DNA of 64,000 nt from Shewanella canadensis. GTDB lineage: Bacteria; Pseudomonadota; Gammaproteobacteria; Enterobacterales; Shewanellaceae. Where the stretch lies: the NCBI RefSeq assembly GCF_003966225.1, contig NZ_RXNU01000011.1, forward strand, positions 62,001 through 126,000, in the 5' to 3' direction. A program made the position numbers and the translations under genes. Numbering within the stretch: position 1 is the first letter of the stretch; every line of letters starts with the position of its first letter. Under the pieces are notes generated by a model. The model saw only the letters and a program-made list of their open reading frames with translations. It had not been told where the DNA came from and did no database searches. This document shows, piece after piece, positions 17,186-25,857 of the stretch.

Positions 17186-17604
17186 AACTCTGCGTTGACT
17201 CTCTGCAAAAAACTGAGAAACTGGGCACGCTCCTCATCGGAAAACTTAGCCGTCAGTTCGCCGGTAAGCTGAAGATGAAGCGCATCATGTTCCTCATACA
17301 GCTCATGGCCTTGACTCGTAAGTTCAACAAGAATTGAGCGCCTGTCTGACTCGTGAGGTTTTCGGGTAACCAGTTCCAATTTAACCATCTTGTCTATCTG
17401 CACGGTTAAAGTACCGGTTGTCACCCCGATCTTCTCTGCCAGCTCCTTCATTCTCATCGGACCGTTTCCTCCGAGAATTTCCACAGTATGCACCAAGGGT
17501 AATGAATAGCCTTTGTCTTTAACTACCGCCTGTTCCCAGGAAGATAGTTTTTCATAAAACTCAACCATCACATGGTTAAGTTTATCTTCAGTAGACTTCA
17601 TCAC
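17182..17604 (-). CDS. MarR-family transcriptional regulator, partner of dmeF
   Basis: The 140-residue protein has the MarR winged-helix fold: MRMKELAEKIGVTTGTLTVQIDKM is the helix-turn-helix and ELVTRKPHESDRRSILVELT the beta wing with its DxRS-type motif. MarR proteins bind palindromes as dimers and respond to small ligands or metal. It follows the metal efflux gene dmeF by 27 bp on the same strand, so the two are probably co-transcribed and the regulator likely controls the operon. Palindromes with shared TTTGA/TCAAA half-sites lie upstream of dmeF and are the natural candidates for its operators. The ligand is unknown; cobalt or nickel is a guess from the partner. Confidence 0.85.
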   Translation of the reverse strand: MMKSTEDKLNHVMVEFYEKLSSWEQAVVKDKGYSLPLVHTVEILGGNGPMRMKELAEKIGVTTGTLTVQIDKMVKLELVTRKPHESDRRSILVELTSQGHELYEEHDALHLQLTGELTAKFSDEERAQFLSFLQRVNAEF

Positions 17605-17631
17605 ACTCTCTTATTTCTAATGACATACTCG

Positions 17632-18648
17632 TTAGGTGCATTCTGCCTGACGACAGGTATTGAGTTCAATGGTCAAATGGCTCAATCGATCAAATTTCTT
17701 AAGTTTAGACTTAAAATAGTCGGCGTCTTTCGGCTTATGGGACACTATCGATAGCGCAACCGCATAATGATCTGCACTGACACGCCAGATATGCAGATCG
17801 GCGATCTGGTGATCGTCTTCCGATTCGATCTCGGCCACAATCTTGTTCTTATACTGATCTTCGATGCTGGTATCTAACAAGATAGGTGCAGTCTGCCTTA
17901 ACAGGTTCCATGCCCAACGACTGATAATCACCGAGCCGACTATGCCCATCACAGGATCCAACCAATTCAAGCCGTATAGCTTCCCCAGTAAGAGAGCACA
18001 GATCGCCAATATTGAGGTTAACGCATCGGCGAGGACATGAAAGTATGCCGCACGCAGGTTATGATCATGATGCCCTTCTTTGGGTGAATCCCCCTCATGA
18101 TCTGAGTGTGTTTCGCAGTCAGAATGGTCATGATGACTGTGAGCATGTTCATGAGAATGACCGTGGCTGTGCCCATGGTCGTGACTATGGTGATCTTTTA
18201 ACAGAAATACACTGATCACATTGACAGTCAATCCTATCAGGGCAACCATAATCGCTTCATTAAATTGGATCTGCTGCGGATTGAATATTCGTACAGCGGA
18301 CTCTACCAGCATGATCAGAGCCACGAGTCCTAAGGCGATAGCGCTGGTAAAGCCACCGAGGACGCTGACCTTTCCGGTACCAAAAGTAAAATTCGGATTA
18401 TTGGCGTGTTTTTTAGCATAACTATACGCAAATAGCGTGATCATAAATGCCGCCGCATGTGTTCCCATATGCCAGCCATCGGCCAGTAACGCCATGGAAC
18501 CGTAGATTGTGCCGGCCGCGATCTCCGCAATCATAGTGATCAAGGTGAGGTACAGAACATACCGGGTATTACGCTCGCCATCATTGTTGATATTGGCAAA
18601 CTGGTGCTGATGTTGCCAGTCCTGAATGGAGTGAGACTTGCTATTCAT
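17632..18648 (-). CDS. dmeF: CDF metal efflux protein, DmeF-like, with His-rich loop
   Basis: The 338-residue inner-membrane protein belongs to the cation diffusion facilitator family, which exchanges divalent metal for protons. Six hydrophobic segments are visible, with the metal-site motif ADGWHMGTHAAA in the second helix and HVLADALTSI in the fifth (HxxxD). A long His/Asp-rich cytoplasmic loop (SHDHGHSHGHSHEHAHSHHD and more) lies between helices four and five. The N-terminal region (SIQDWQHQHQFANINNDGERNT) fits the DmeF type, which exports Co2+ and Ni2+ in studied bacteria. The start has AGGGATGAT before it. The C-terminal cytoplasmic domain (IADLHIWRVSADHYAVALSI) is complete. It is the first gene of an operon with marR. 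Confidence 0.88.
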   Translation of the reverse strand: MNSKSHSIQDWQHQHQFANINNDGERNTRYVLYLTLITMIAEIAAGTIYGSMALLADGWHMGTHAAAFMITLFAYSYAKKHANNPNFTFGTGKVSVLGGFTSAIALGLVALIMLVESAVRIFNPQQIQFNEAIMVALIGLTVNVISVFLLKDHHSHDHGHSHGHSHEHAHSHHDHSDCETHSDHEGDSPKEGHHDHNLRAAYFHVLADALTSILAICALLLGKLYGLNWLDPVMGIVGSVIISRWAWNLLRQTAPILLDTSIEDQYKNKIVAEIESEDDHQIADLHIWRVSADHYAVALSIVSHKPKDADYFKSKLKKFDRLSHLTIELNTCRQAECT

Positions 18649-18723
18649 ATCATCCCTATAGATTTTTTAGTTAAATAATTTTTCGTCGCCAAGGTCTAAT
18701 TTAGCTTAAAGTTAAGCCTACAG

Positions 18724-18852
18724 TTGACCATCAATTTAATGTAAAGCTTCGAACCCTGAATAATCTCGAATACATATACTTCGACATTCAAATAGTTTGA
18801 AAATCAAACTTAACTGATAGTAATATACTTTGATAGTCAAAGTATATTACTA
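18724..18852 (-). promoter_or_regulatory. Three related palindromes upstream of dmeF-marR (candidate MarR operators)
   Basis: The strongest is a perfect dyad with 16-bp arms and a 3-nt centre (18818-18852; core CTTTGATAGTCAAAG). A second is AGTTTGAAAATCAAACT at 18794-18810, and a weaker one is TTGACCATCAA at 18724-18734. All share a TTGA-N3-TCAA core. Their centres are about 33 and 73 bp apart, near whole helical turns. The repeats are seen; MarR binding is inference. Confidence 0.65.
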
Positions 18853-19158
18853 AATAGGAATAATCATCATTCCGTGTCTGACTTCTCAAAAATAGTTAAA
18901 TTGATCCATAAGTAGATACCAGTAAATTTAACTTTAAGAGCTGCAAGCCGCCTCACAAGATGGTCATTTATGCACAAGTCAGTCCGCTCATGCTCGACAA
19001 ATACCTCTCGCATGATAAAAAATTAAAAACTTAACCCTTTTCTTAAACTGAACCGTTTATAGGGTTAACTGATTCAATTTACCTGTAATAATTTTGGCTT
19101 AATGCTATTTTTCTTAATGATATTTAAGCAGCTACCTGCTCTTTTGGAGAACTTAACA
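18853..19158. other. AT-rich intergenic region before ecotin
   Basis: No gene or recognised motif is visible here apart from the likely ecotin promoter and the ribosome site TTTGGAGAA that precedes the ATG at 19159. An upstream start at 19102 in the ecotin frame has no ribosome site and would put 19 extra residues before the signal peptide. Confidence 0.6.
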
Positions 19159-19731
19159 ATGACAATAATCAGACAAACGATAAAACATGCAATCGCCACT
19201 TCGGCCTTAGCTGTATCTCTTCTATCATTTAATGCATTAGCGACGAGTCCGGCACATCCAAGTGGCCTTAATCAAAATATGATCACATCGCAAACCTACA
19301 ACGCGTCTAATTACCAGATTCACGAAGATTCAAAGATGTTTCCATCACCCGCTGAAGGCATGGAGCAGCATATCCTCACGCTACCACCGCTCGATGATGA
19401 ACAAAATTATATGGTCGAGATACTGATAGGGCAGACCAAAATGGTGGACTGTAATAAACATGGATTAACGGGAGAGCTGACACAGGATTCAGTTAAAGGC
19501 TGGGGATATCAATTCTATAGGGTCAATCAAATCACCGATGGACCTAGTACCATGATGGCATGTTTAGAACTCGCTAAGAAAGAAGCTTTCCTGCAGATCC
19601 CCGGTAACCTGAAAATAAGATATGACAGTCGTTTACCTGAGGTTTTTTATCTTCCACAGGGGAGTGAAATCAGATATCGAGTCTGGCGTGTTGAGTCCAT
19701 CTTCAATAGCTCTAAGCTAAACGCTCAGTAA
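19159..19731 (+). CDS. eco: Ecotin, periplasmic serine protease inhibitor
   Basis: Ecotin is a dimeric periplasmic inhibitor of trypsin-fold proteases. The 190-residue precursor starts with a signal peptide (MTIIRQTIKHAIATSALAVS then LLSFNALA). The mature part shows the family pattern: MFPSPAEGMEQHILTLPPL, VEILIGQTKMVDCNKH, the reactive loop PSTMMAC with Met-Met at P1-P1' as in E. coli, and RYDSRLPEVFYLP followed by YRVWRVE. The two Cys of the known disulphide (VDCN and MMAC) are present. An extension of about 25 residues lies between the signal peptide and the conserved core compared with E. coli. The start at 19159 has TTTGGAGAA before it. Confidence 0.93.
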   Translation: MTIIRQTIKHAIATSALAVSLLSFNALATSPAHPSGLNQNMITSQTYNASNYQIHEDSKMFPSPAEGMEQHILTLPPLDDEQNYMVEILIGQTKMVDCNKHGLTGELTQDSVKGWGYQFYRVNQITDGPSTMMACLELAKKEAFLQIPGNLKIRYDSRLPEVFYLPQGSEIRYRVWRVESIFNSSKLNAQ

Positions 19732-19738
19732 GAAGTAA

Positions 19739-19770
19739 TAAAAAGGCTATCCGAATGGATAGCCTTTTTC
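19739..19770 (+). terminator. Intrinsic terminator after ecotin
   Basis: AAAAAGGCTATCC and GGATAGCCTTTTT form a 13-bp stem with a 4-nt loop, followed by CTC. The A and T runs on both sides would let it work in both directions, so it may also stop the edd-eda operon from the right, although eda ends 60 bp further on. Confidence 0.9.
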
Positions 19771-19830
19771 TCTTTGTACTAAACGGAAACTCAGACCGAA
19801 CGATTATTACGGAACCAGACGGTGCATCAC

Positions 19831-20472
19831 TTAAATACCGCTGATCGCCTCTTTACAAAGCTGTGTAATGCGCTCCCAATCACCCTGCTCCATTGCATCC
19901 GATGGAGCTATCCAGCTACCACCAATACAATCGACATTTTTAAGCGCCAGATAATCTCTGTAACTGCTTGGCGTAATACCACCCGTTGGACAGAAGCGAA
20001 TATCCGCAAGCGGACCTGAAAATGCTTTAAGTGCATTTACGCCACCGGATGCTTCGGCCGGGAAGAACTTAAAATTGGTATACCCCAATGCCATACCCGT
20101 CATCACTTCAGAGATACTGGCAACGCCGGGAATCAAAGGAATTTTCCCCGCCATAGCGGCTTTTAACAGACTCGGCGTAGCACCAGGTGTGATAACAAAC
20201 TGAGCACCAGCTTCTTCCGCCTGCTTCAACTGTGCTTCATTCAAAATCGTACCGGCACCGACTAAAGCATCGGGCACCTCTTTGGCAATTTTAGTTATCG
20301 CTTCCAGAGCGCAAGGTGTACGCAGTGTCACCTCGAGTACACTAATTCCACCGGCAACGAGTGCATTGGCTAATGGCACGGCATCTTCAATCTTATTGAT
20401 AACCATAACAGGAACAATAGGGCTTCGATTAAAAATATCTTGTGGTTGTAACGACCAGTTATTCTCAAGCAT
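19831..20472 (-). CDS. eda: KDPG/KHG aldolase
   Basis: This 213-residue class I aldolase splits 2-keto-3-deoxy-6-phosphogluconate into pyruvate and glyceraldehyde 3-phosphate, the last Entner-Doudoroff step. It shows SPIVPVMVINKIEDAVPLAN, LEVTLRTPCALEAI with the catalytic Glu, VITPGATPSLL, and NFKFFPAEASGG carrying the Schiff-base Lys. Length is normal. It is 17 bp downstream of edd on the same strand and is the last gene of the zwf-pgl-edd-eda operon. In Shewanella the Entner-Doudoroff route is known to be the main path for hexoses because phosphofructokinase is generally absent. Confidence 0.95.
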   Translation of the reverse strand: MLENNWSLQPQDIFNRSPIVPVMVINKIEDAVPLANALVAGGISVLEVTLRTPCALEAITKIAKEVPDALVGAGTILNEAQLKQAEEAGAQFVITPGATPSLLKAAMAGKIPLIPGVASISEVMTGMALGYTNFKFFPAEASGGVNALKAFSGPLADIRFCPTGGITPSSYRDYLALKNVDCIGGSWIAPSDAMEQGDWERITQLCKEAISGI

Positions 20473-20489
20473 TGCGTAATTCTTCCTTA

Positions 20490-22316
20490 TTAATAGTTTT
20501 CATCGATAGTGCTGGTGCAACGTGCACCAGTTTCCGGACTACTTAAGTTTGATCTTAATGCAGCAAACAACTCTCGACCCATTCCATAACTCGTTCTTCT
20601 CAGGTCTACTTTCTCAGCTTCACGAGCAGCAATTTCTTCATCGGCGACTAACAGTGTCAACTCACCGGTTAAGGCATCGACTCTGATTAAATCACCATTT
20701 TGAACCTTAGCAATTAAACCACCGTCCAGCGCTTCCGGCGTCAGATGGATAGCAGCAGGGACTTTACCTGATGCACCAGACATACGTCCGTCGGTTAAAA
20801 GCGCGACCTTGAAACCGCGGTCTTGTAAGGTTCCCAAAATAGGGGTGAGCTTATGCAGTTCCGGCATACCAATGGCTTTCGGACCTTGGCCCTTGACCAC
20901 AACGACACAATCTTTTTCTAAATCACCGGCTTGGAAGATAGCCTCAAGCTTATTTTGATCATCGATGACAACCGCAGGTGCTTCGACAAAACGATGCTCT
21001 TCTTGAACCGCTGACACTTTGATCACGGCACGGCCTAAGTTACCTTTAAGTAGCTTAAGACCCCCGTTCGCCTGAAATGGAGTCTCAACTTTAGTCAACA
21101 CTTCACTGTCCAGACTTTCACCTAGACCATCGACCCATTTAATCTCGTCATCAATTAATCTTGGCTCTTGGGTATAACGTCTCAATCCGTAGCCCGCGAC
21201 AGTGTTGACATCTTCATGTAGAAGCCCACCATCAAGCAGTTCTTTTACCAAAAATGCCATCCCGCCTGCGGCGTGGAAATGGTTGATATCGGCATGCCCA
21301 TTAGGATAAACCCGAGCCAGTAATGGCACAGCATCCGATAACTCAGAGAAATCGTCCCAATTGACAATCACGCCTGCAGCGCGAGCAGCGGCAACAATAT
21401 GCATAGTGAGGTTGGTAGAGCCGCCTGTAGCAAGCAATGCCACGATACCGTTTACAATCGACTTTTCATTAACAAGTTCACCGATAGGCGTATATTGGGT
21501 GCCCATCTCGGTTAAACGACAAACCTGTTTAGCGGCGGTTTTATTGAGTACTTCTCTTAGTGGATCATCCGGATTAACAAAGGATGAACCAGGCAGTTGC
21601 AGTCCCATCACTTCCAGCATTAGCTGGTTGCTGTTAGCTGTTCCATAGAAAGTACAAGTTCCGGCGCTATGGTAAGACTGAGATTCAGCTTCGAGCAGGG
21701 CTTTACGATCGATCTTACCTTGCGCATATTGCTGTCTGATCCTAGCCTTTTCCTTATTCGGGATCCCTGATTTCATCGGGCCCGCAGGAACAAATAGCAT
21801 CGGAAGATGACCAAAACTTAAGGCGCCAATCAATAGGCCTGGGACGATCTTGTCACAGATCCCCAGTAACAAGGCACCATCAAACATGTTATGAGATAAG
21901 CCCACCGCCGTAGACATGGCGATAACTTCACGACTTAACAGGCTGAGCTCCATGCCCGGCTGACCTTGTGTCACGCCATCACACATTGCGGGAACGCCAC
22001 CGGCAACCTGCGCGACACTTCCCACTTCGGCGCAAGCCTGCTTAAGCAGTGCAGGATAAGCTTCATAAGGTTGATGAGCCGACAGCATGTCATTGAATGA
22101 GGTCACAATGCCAATATTCGCTTTAGTCAGTGCTTTAATCGACTGTTTATCAGCGGGCTGACAGGCTGCGAAACCATGGGCCAAATTTCCGCAACTCAGT
22201 GAACTACGGTGTACCCCATTAAGCTTGGCCTCATCGAGTGCTGCCAGGTATTTAGCCCGAGTTTCTTTACTGCGAGCGATAATTCTGTCGGTAACAGATT
22301 GTACGACTGCGTGCAT
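20490..22316 (-). CDS. edd: 6-Phosphogluconate dehydratase
   Basis: This 608-residue iron-sulphur dehydratase turns 6-phosphogluconate into KDPG. It belongs to the IlvD/Edd family: CDGVTQGQPGMELSLLSREV, GICDKIVPGLLIGAL and GTCTFYGTANSNQLMLEVMG supply the conserved cysteines of the cluster region, and TDGRMSGASGKVPAAIHLTP is the C-terminal signature. Length equals E. coli Edd (603). It lies between pgl (9 bp) and eda (17 bp), giving an operon that converts glucose 6-phosphate to pyruvate and triose phosphate. Confidence 0.95.
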   Translation of the reverse strand: MHAVVQSVTDRIIARSKETRAKYLAALDEAKLNGVHRSSLSCGNLAHGFAACQPADKQSIKALTKANIGIVTSFNDMLSAHQPYEAYPALLKQACAEVGSVAQVAGGVPAMCDGVTQGQPGMELSLLSREVIAMSTAVGLSHNMFDGALLLGICDKIVPGLLIGALSFGHLPMLFVPAGPMKSGIPNKEKARIRQQYAQGKIDRKALLEAESQSYHSAGTCTFYGTANSNQLMLEVMGLQLPGSSFVNPDDPLREVLNKTAAKQVCRLTEMGTQYTPIGELVNEKSIVNGIVALLATGGSTNLTMHIVAAARAAGVIVNWDDFSELSDAVPLLARVYPNGHADINHFHAAGGMAFLVKELLDGGLLHEDVNTVAGYGLRRYTQEPRLIDDEIKWVDGLGESLDSEVLTKVETPFQANGGLKLLKGNLGRAVIKVSAVQEEHRFVEAPAVVIDDQNKLEAIFQAGDLEKDCVVVVKGQGPKAIGMPELHKLTPILGTLQDRGFKVALLTDGRMSGASGKVPAAIHLTPEALDGGLIAKVQNGDLIRVDALTGELTLLVADEEIAAREAEKVDLRRTSYGMGRELFAALRSNLSSPETGARCTSTIDENY

Positions 22317-22325
22317 AATATCTCC

Positions 22326-23030
22326 TTAAGCGCTCCAGTAAACGTCGACCGGTGTCTTGTGCTGAGCTAAGACGGCTCTGATCGGCATGCTGTTAGCATC
22401 TTCATTTTCAAGCGCTTGACGGTAAACAGAGAGTTTCTGCTCACCTACAATGTGTAAATAAATTTGACGACTGGCTAATATCGCGGTTTTCGATAACGAC
22501 AATCGGGGGTTCGGAGCACTGACAGGATTGACCGCCACACACACATCTTCTGTATTTAAGGCGGTATCTATCTCTTCAGAGCAAGGGAACCAAGAACATG
22601 TGTGCCCGTCGTTACCCATCCCCAGAATCACTACGTCGAATGGACGTGGGAAATGGGCCAACTGTTCGCTAGCCATGAGGCATCCCTCTTCAGGAGAGGA
22701 AAACATATTTTTTAAGCCACGAAACTTGGCGTTAGACGCTCTGTTCTGTAACAGGTGCTCCCTGACTAACTTTTCATTTGAAGCATCTGAGTCATTATCG
22801 ACCCAACGCTCATCGGCAAGGGTGATATAGACTTCGGACCAATCGATGCTTTTCTTACTCAGTAACTGAAACAGTTTAAGCGGTGTCGAACCGCCTGAGA
22901 CAATCAGACTCGCCTTACCACGGATATCGACCGCTTCCTGTAGTTGCTTAGCGATTCGCTCTGCAAGCTGGGTTTCCAGTGATGATTTATCATCAAAAGA
23001 TTTGAACACACTTTCTTTAATCATAGTCAT
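22326..23030 (-). CDS. pgl: 6-Phosphogluconolactonase
   Basis: The 234-residue protein is of the NagB/RpiA-fold DevB type of lactonase that hydrolyses 6-phosphogluconolactone. Family blocks: ASLIVSGGSTPLKLFQLLS, VYITLADERWVDNDSDASN, FDVVILGMGNDGHTCSWFP and PNPRLSLSKTAIL. It stands between zwf (6 bp) and edd (9 bp) as expected from the pathway order. Its length is normal. Confidence 0.94.
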   Translation of the reverse strand: MTMIKESVFKSFDDKSSLETQLAERIAKQLQEAVDIRGKASLIVSGGSTPLKLFQLLSKKSIDWSEVYITLADERWVDNDSDASNEKLVREHLLQNRASNAKFRGLKNMFSSPEEGCLMASEQLAHFPRPFDVVILGMGNDGHTCSWFPCSEEIDTALNTEDVCVAVNPVSAPNPRLSLSKTAILASRQIYLHIVGEQKLSVYRQALENEDANSMPIRAVLAQHKTPVDVYWSA

Positions 23031-23036
23031 GTTCCT

Positions 23037-24509
23037 CTACTCGTCCCACGAACGGCCGTCTTTGGCTATCAATGCAACTGATGCCACTGGCCCCCAACTT
23101 CCGGCAGGATAAGCCTTTGGCTTCTCGTTGCTATCTTCCCAAGCTTCAATAATACCGTCGACCCATCTCCATGAATGTTCAACTTCATCACGACGAACAA
23201 ACAAGGCTTGATTTCCTAACATGGCTTCGAGTAACAGACGCTCATAGGCATCGGCAATACGTTCGTTCTTGAAGGTATCGGAGAAACTTAAATCGAGTTT
23301 GGTTGTTTGCAGACGTTGTTTCTGTTCCAGACCCGGCACCTTGTTCATCATCTGAATTTCAACACCTTCATGTGGTTGAAGACGAATGGTGAGTTTATTC
23401 GGCGGCAAGTTGCGATAGTTTGAGCGGTAAAGGTTATGAGGCGGGTTTTTGAAGTAAACCACAATCTCAGAACTCTTAGTCGGCATGCGTTTACCACTTC
23501 GAAGGTAAAAAGGTACGCCAGACCAACGCCAGTTATCGATGTCGACACGCAAGGCGACAAATGTTTCCGCATTAGACTGGGTATTGGCCCCCTCTTCTTC
23601 GAGGTAACCAGGAACGGGAGTCCCTTGCAGGAAACCTGAAGAGTATTGGCCTCTAACGGTATTTTCGTAAATATTATCTGAATTGATCGGACGCAGTGAC
23701 TTAAGCACTTTTACTTTCTCGTCACGAATACTGTCGGCATCCAGGTTAACCGGTGGATCCATTGCGACCAAAGTTAATACTTGTAGCAGGTGGTTTTGGA
23801 TCATGTCACGCATTTGACCCGCTTTATCGAAGTAACCCCAACGGCCCTCAATACCCACCTCTTCTGCCACCGTGATCTGTACATGATCGATGGTACGATT
23901 ATCCCATTTAGACGCAAACAGTGAATTGGCAAAGCGAAGCGCAATAAGATTCTGTACCGTCTCTTTACCTAAATAGTGGTCGATACGGTAAACCTGACTC
24001 TCTTTATAATAAGCTGAAACTTGGTCATTAATGACTTTAGAAGATTCGAGATCTGAGCCGATTGGTTTTTCAAGAACTACACGTGAGTCAGGATAGATAA
24101 GATTTTGTTCGTGGAGGCAGCGACAAATATCACCGAAGATGGCTGGAGGAGTAGCAAAGTAACTCACCATGACACGTTTACTGGGTTCTAAAATGTCATG
24201 AAAAGTCTTGTAACCTTCGGACTCAGTGAAATTAGTACCTATATAATGACAACGTGCTAAGAAGCGTTCGAGTGTCTGTTCACACAACTCCTCTTTCACA
24301 AACCCCCGCAAAGCTTTAACGACTAACGCTTGATACTCTTCTTGGGTGAATGCATCTTTTGCAACGCCGAGCACTTTAGTCTCTTCGTTTAAAAGACCAG
24401 CTTTGTCGAGTTGGTATAATGAGGGAAGTAACTTACGGCGAGCCAAGTCCCCTTTAGTACCAAACAATACAAAATCACAAGCTTTGGCTTCTGGTGTTGT
24501 TATGCCCAT
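23037..24509 (-). CDS. zwf: Glucose-6-phosphate 1-dehydrogenase
   Basis: This 490-residue enzyme oxidises glucose 6-phosphate to the lactone with NADP. Marks are the nucleotide motif VLFGTKGDLARRKLLPSLYQ, the active-site signature RIDHYLGKETVQNL, and VPFYLRSGKRM. I start at the ATG 24509 (MGITTPEAKACD), with AGGAG in front; the longer reading from 24584 has no similarity and runs through the candidate HexR box. It is the first gene of the zwf-pgl-edd-eda operon and is divergent from hexR. Confidence 0.95.
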   Translation of the reverse strand: MGITTPEAKACDFVLFGTKGDLARRKLLPSLYQLDKAGLLNEETKVLGVAKDAFTQEEYQALVVKALRGFVKEELCEQTLERFLARCHYIGTNFTESEGYKTFHDILEPSKRVMVSYFATPPAIFGDICRCLHEQNLIYPDSRVVLEKPIGSDLESSKVINDQVSAYYKESQVYRIDHYLGKETVQNLIALRFANSLFASKWDNRTIDHVQITVAEEVGIEGRWGYFDKAGQMRDMIQNHLLQVLTLVAMDPPVNLDADSIRDEKVKVLKSLRPINSDNIYENTVRGQYSSGFLQGTPVPGYLEEEGANTQSNAETFVALRVDIDNWRWSGVPFYLRSGKRMPTKSSEIVVYFKNPPHNLYRSNYRNLPPNKLTIRLQPHEGVEIQMMNKVPGLEQKQRLQTTKLDLSFSDTFKNERIADAYERLLLEAMLGNQALFVRRDEVEHSWRWVDGIIEAWEDSNEKPKAYPAGSWGPVASVALIAKDGRSWDE

Positions 24510-24571
24510 AGCTCCTAAATCTCCTTTTGTCACAGTGCCACATCGAATCGATGAATATTTCACATGTTTGT

Positions 24572-24586
24572 TGTAATATAACAACA
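24572..24586 (-). promoter_or_regulatory. Candidate HexR box upstream of zwf
   Basis: TGTAATATAACAACA fits the published Shewanella HexR consensus (TGTARTWWWAYTACA, quoted from memory) with one mismatch. It is about 63 bp upstream of the zwf ATG. HexR binding is inferred from the sequence and the divergent hexR gene. Confidence 0.65.
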
Positions 24587-24779
24587 GAATTTGTTAATTG
24601 CATCTAAATTTTGCAAAAAAGCGGGACTTAGTGCCCTAGGCATTCACACACAAAACCTGATATGCTTTTCGTGATTAAATTACTATATATAGTAGAAAGT
24701 TTTACCAGTGCCTGAATTATAATTCTCCATAAAGGCCGTGTTTCTCAATTTTAGATACTTTCTAAAATGACGGAAAAAA

Positions 24780-24794
24780 ATAAATATAATTACA
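24780..24794 (+). promoter_or_regulatory. Weak HexR-like half-box upstream of hexR
   Basis: ATAAATATAATTACA has a good right half (AATTACA) but three mismatches on the left. It is 25 bp before the hexR ATG and could serve autoregulation. Nearby, TACTATATATAGTA (24681-24694) is a perfect palindrome of unknown role. The 24510-24818 gap holds no gene. Confidence 0.3.
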
Positions 24795-24818
24795 TTACTT
24801 TCGAGTGGACGTACGCAT

Positions 24819-25673
24819 ATGAATACCCTTGAAAAGGTTCAAAAAAGCCTTGCACATTTTAGTAAATCAGAGCGCAAAGTTGCTGAGGTTATTCTTGCCT
24901 CACCCCAAACGGCGATCCACTCTAGTATCGCCACTTTGGCAAAGATGGCAGATGTCAGTGAACCTACCGTCAATCGCTTCTGCCGACGGTTAGATACTAA
25001 AGGCTTTCCTGACTTTAAACTTCACCTAGCTCAAAGCTTAGCTAATGGTACGCCTTATGTCAGCCGACATGTAGAAGAAGATGACAGCCCTGATTCCTAT
25101 ACAACAAAAATCTTCGAATCTTCAATGGCTTCGCTCGATACGGCTCGTCAAAGCGTGGACACAGCAGCGATAAATAAAGCCGTAGATATATTGACTCAAG
25201 CTAAGAAGATCTCTTTCTTCGGCCTGGGAGCCTCGGCTTCTGTGGCACATGATGCGCAAAATAAATTTTTCCGCTTCAATGTACCTGTTATCTGTTTCGA
25301 TGACGTTTTAATGCAGCGTATGAGCTGCATCAATAGTGGTGAGGGTGATGTTATCGTACTTATCTCCCATACAGGCCGGACTAAGTCTATGATAGATATC
25401 GCCCGTCTTGCTCGCGAGAATGGTGCGGCAGTCATCGGTCTCACAGCAAGAAACTCGCCTCTATCTAGTGAATGTACCCTGCCCGTCACCATGGAAGTAC
25501 CGGAAGATACCGACATGTACCTCCCTATGGCGTCCCGTCTGGCTCAATTAGTGGTTATCGATGTGTTAGCTACCGGATTCACCTTGCGACGAGGACCACG
25601 CTTTAGAGAGAGTCTGAAGCGCGTTAAAGAGGTATTGAAGGAATCTAGAATCGATAAAGATCCCATACTGTAA
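24819..25673 (+). CDS. hexR: HexR, RpiR-family regulator of central carbon metabolism
   Basis: The 284-residue protein has an N-terminal RpiR helix-turn-helix domain (SKSERKVAEVILASPQTAIH, MADVSEPTVNRFCRRL) and a C-terminal SIS sugar-phosphate-binding domain (KKISFFGLGASASVAHDAQN, VIVLISHTGRTKSMIDIARL). HexR in Shewanella senses KDPG and controls the Entner-Doudoroff, zwf, pyk and gluconeogenic genes. Divergent zwf and downstream pykA, both with candidate HexR boxes, support the identification. The ATG at 24819 lies in CGCATATGAAT; the ribosome site is poor (GAGTGGACG). Confidence 0.93.
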   Translation: MNTLEKVQKSLAHFSKSERKVAEVILASPQTAIHSSIATLAKMADVSEPTVNRFCRRLDTKGFPDFKLHLAQSLANGTPYVSRHVEEDDSPDSYTTKIFESSMASLDTARQSVDTAAINKAVDILTQAKKISFFGLGASASVAHDAQNKFFRFNVPVICFDDVLMQRMSCINSGEGDVIVLISHTGRTKSMIDIARLARENGAAVIGLTARNSPLSSECTLPVTMEVPEDTDMYLPMASRLAQLVVIDVLATGFTLRRGPRFRESLKRVKEVLKESRIDKDPIL

Positions 25674-25782
25674 TTGACTTTCTGCTCCATTCTGGCAGTA
25701 CAACATTCACCGTACTGCCAAATTTAGACTAATATTTAGTGGCACTTCACAAAAATTAGAACTTGCGCTAGATCATTTTGTT

Positions 25783-25797
25783 TGTAATTTTCCTACA
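25783..25797 (+). promoter_or_regulatory. Candidate HexR box upstream of pykA
   Basis: TGTAATTTTCCTACA matches the HexR consensus with one mismatch. It lies just upstream of a possible -10 (TAATAT, 25816-25821) and would overlap the -35 region, 61 bp before the pykA ATG. Position suggests control of promoter access; the direction of the effect is not readable from sequence. Confidence 0.6.
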
Positions 25798-25857
25798 AAA
25801 GTAGGTATTGTCTGTTAATATAGTGTCAGAATTTTTTTAAACTTAACGGAGTATCTC

